Origin: Penium margaritaceum
Taxonomy: Eukaryota > Streptophyta > Zygnematophyceae > Desmidiales > Peniaceae
Direction: 5' to 3'
DNA: 34,884 nucleotides
Assembly (NCBI GenBank): GCA_023375785.1
Contig: SZWC01002378.1
Coordinates: forward strand, 70,925 to 105,808
Positions 34,318 to 34,884 of this stretch are shown piece after piece. The notes under the pieces are model-generated. The model saw only the letters and a list, made by a program, of their open reading frames with translations. It searched no databases and was not told the DNA's origin. Both the position numbers and the translations under genes were made by a program. The first letter of the stretch is position 1. Every line of letters begins with the position of its first letter.

Positions 34318-34884
34318 TGTGCGAAGAAGGACAAAAAGGTATGATGCCGACAAGGGAATTTGGACTGGATTTGCACAAGCCTTCTTCACGCAAGAGGAGC
34401 CTCAATCTGTAAAGGAGGCACTACAGCGGAAGGATGGGGCTGAGTGGGAGGGAGCAATAAAATCTAAGCTTGCCTCCCACGAGGAGAACGGCACTTGGGA
34501 GCTGGTTGACCGGCCGGAGGGCAAGAAAATCATTGGCTCCAAGTGGATCTTCCGGAAGAAGATCGGAAAGGAGGGGAAGGTGGTGCGGTACAAGGCGCGG
34601 CTGTTGGCAAAAAGGTATACCCAGAGAAAAGGGGAGCACTACGACGAGACCTTTGCACCAGTTGCCAAGTGTGCCTCCATCCGTACTATCCTCTCGGTGG
34701 CAGCGGCACGCGACTACGAAATCCACCAAATGGACGTGAAAACCACATTCCTCAATGGCGACCTGGACAAGGAAGTCTACATGGAGGTGCCAGAGGGGGT
34801 GGATGCGCCGCAAGGGAAGGTGTGTCGGCTTCGCAGGGCGCTCTATGGACTGAAGCAAGCTCCGCTCATGTGGTACCTCAAGAT
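34318..34884 (+). CDS. Ty1/copia polyprotein fragment: reverse transcriptase (RVT_2) N-terminal part
   Basis: The frame with codons beginning at 34319, 34322 and so on is open to the window end with no stop or frameshift. It shows the copia RT order: EPQSVKEAL (34397 on), WELVDRPEGKKIIGSKWIF, VVRYKARLLAKRYTQ, HYDETFAPVA, then MDVKTTFLNGDL (34730 on) with the first catalytic Asp of the palm (34733-34735), VYMEVPEG and ALYGLKQAP. The YVDD box lies beyond the window. Gag, protease and integrase are absent on the left: the sequence joins satellite DNA in what would be the integrase-RT linker. The frame stays open back to a TGA at 34187-34189 but has no in-frame ATG before 34730, so it is not a gene start. 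Departures from the usual family pattern (R for G in the K-G-Y/F-Q segment, L-M in place of R-x before WYLK) suggest mild decay or a distinct lineage. Confidence 0.93.

Noticed and set aside
34421..34858. 145-residue minus-strand frame and 89-residue plus frame at 34470
   Set aside because: Both are shadows of the copia RT frame, which has clear family motifs.

Overview
The window is eukaryotic repeat DNA and holds no intact gene. Two large, unrelated tandem arrays fill most of it, and fragments of mobile elements lie at their edges. The three element signatures are a tRNA-derived SINE-like promoter, a Penelope-like reverse transcriptase fragment and a Ty1/copia reverse transcriptase. Together with variation at CpG positions inside the satellite, they suggest a land plant or other streptophyte. 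This is an inference only: no gene in the window fixes the species.

Layout. Bases 1-707 are single-copy-looking flank with a Pol III type A/B box pair (78-132), a cluster of TCTAGA motifs (220-432) and a TATA-like word inside an inverted repeat (496-517). Bases 708-14658 are a minisatellite built on the 12-base unit GGAAGTTGGGTT, about 14 kb, with almost no C on the plus strand. Its left end (733-1773) is a young 168-base (14 x 12) higher-order repeat. The rest is diverged but keeps traces of older higher-order units. Bases 14659-15198 are a 540-base assembly gap. Bases 15199-15385 (minus strand) encode a piece of what looks like a Penelope-like element reverse transcriptase, cut by the gap. 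Bases about 15457-34317 are a second satellite with a monomer of about 191 bases, organised as a six-monomer (A-F) higher-order repeat of 1146 bases. This repeat has several hybrid deletion junctions and a further duplication layer of about 3.44 kb. At about 34318 it switches abruptly to a 5'-truncated but open copia RT frame that runs off the window end.

Nothing here works as a gene system. The long open frames in the minisatellite arise because a 12-base unit without stop codons stays open in all six frames. The 60-100 residue frames in the second array recur with its monomers, whose length is not a multiple of three. The biological interest lies in satellite architecture: alpha-satellite-like hexameric order, conserved dyads in each monomer, strong strand asymmetry in the minisatellite, and sharp satellite/transposon junctions. 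A pericentromeric or heterochromatic knob location is plausible but unproven.
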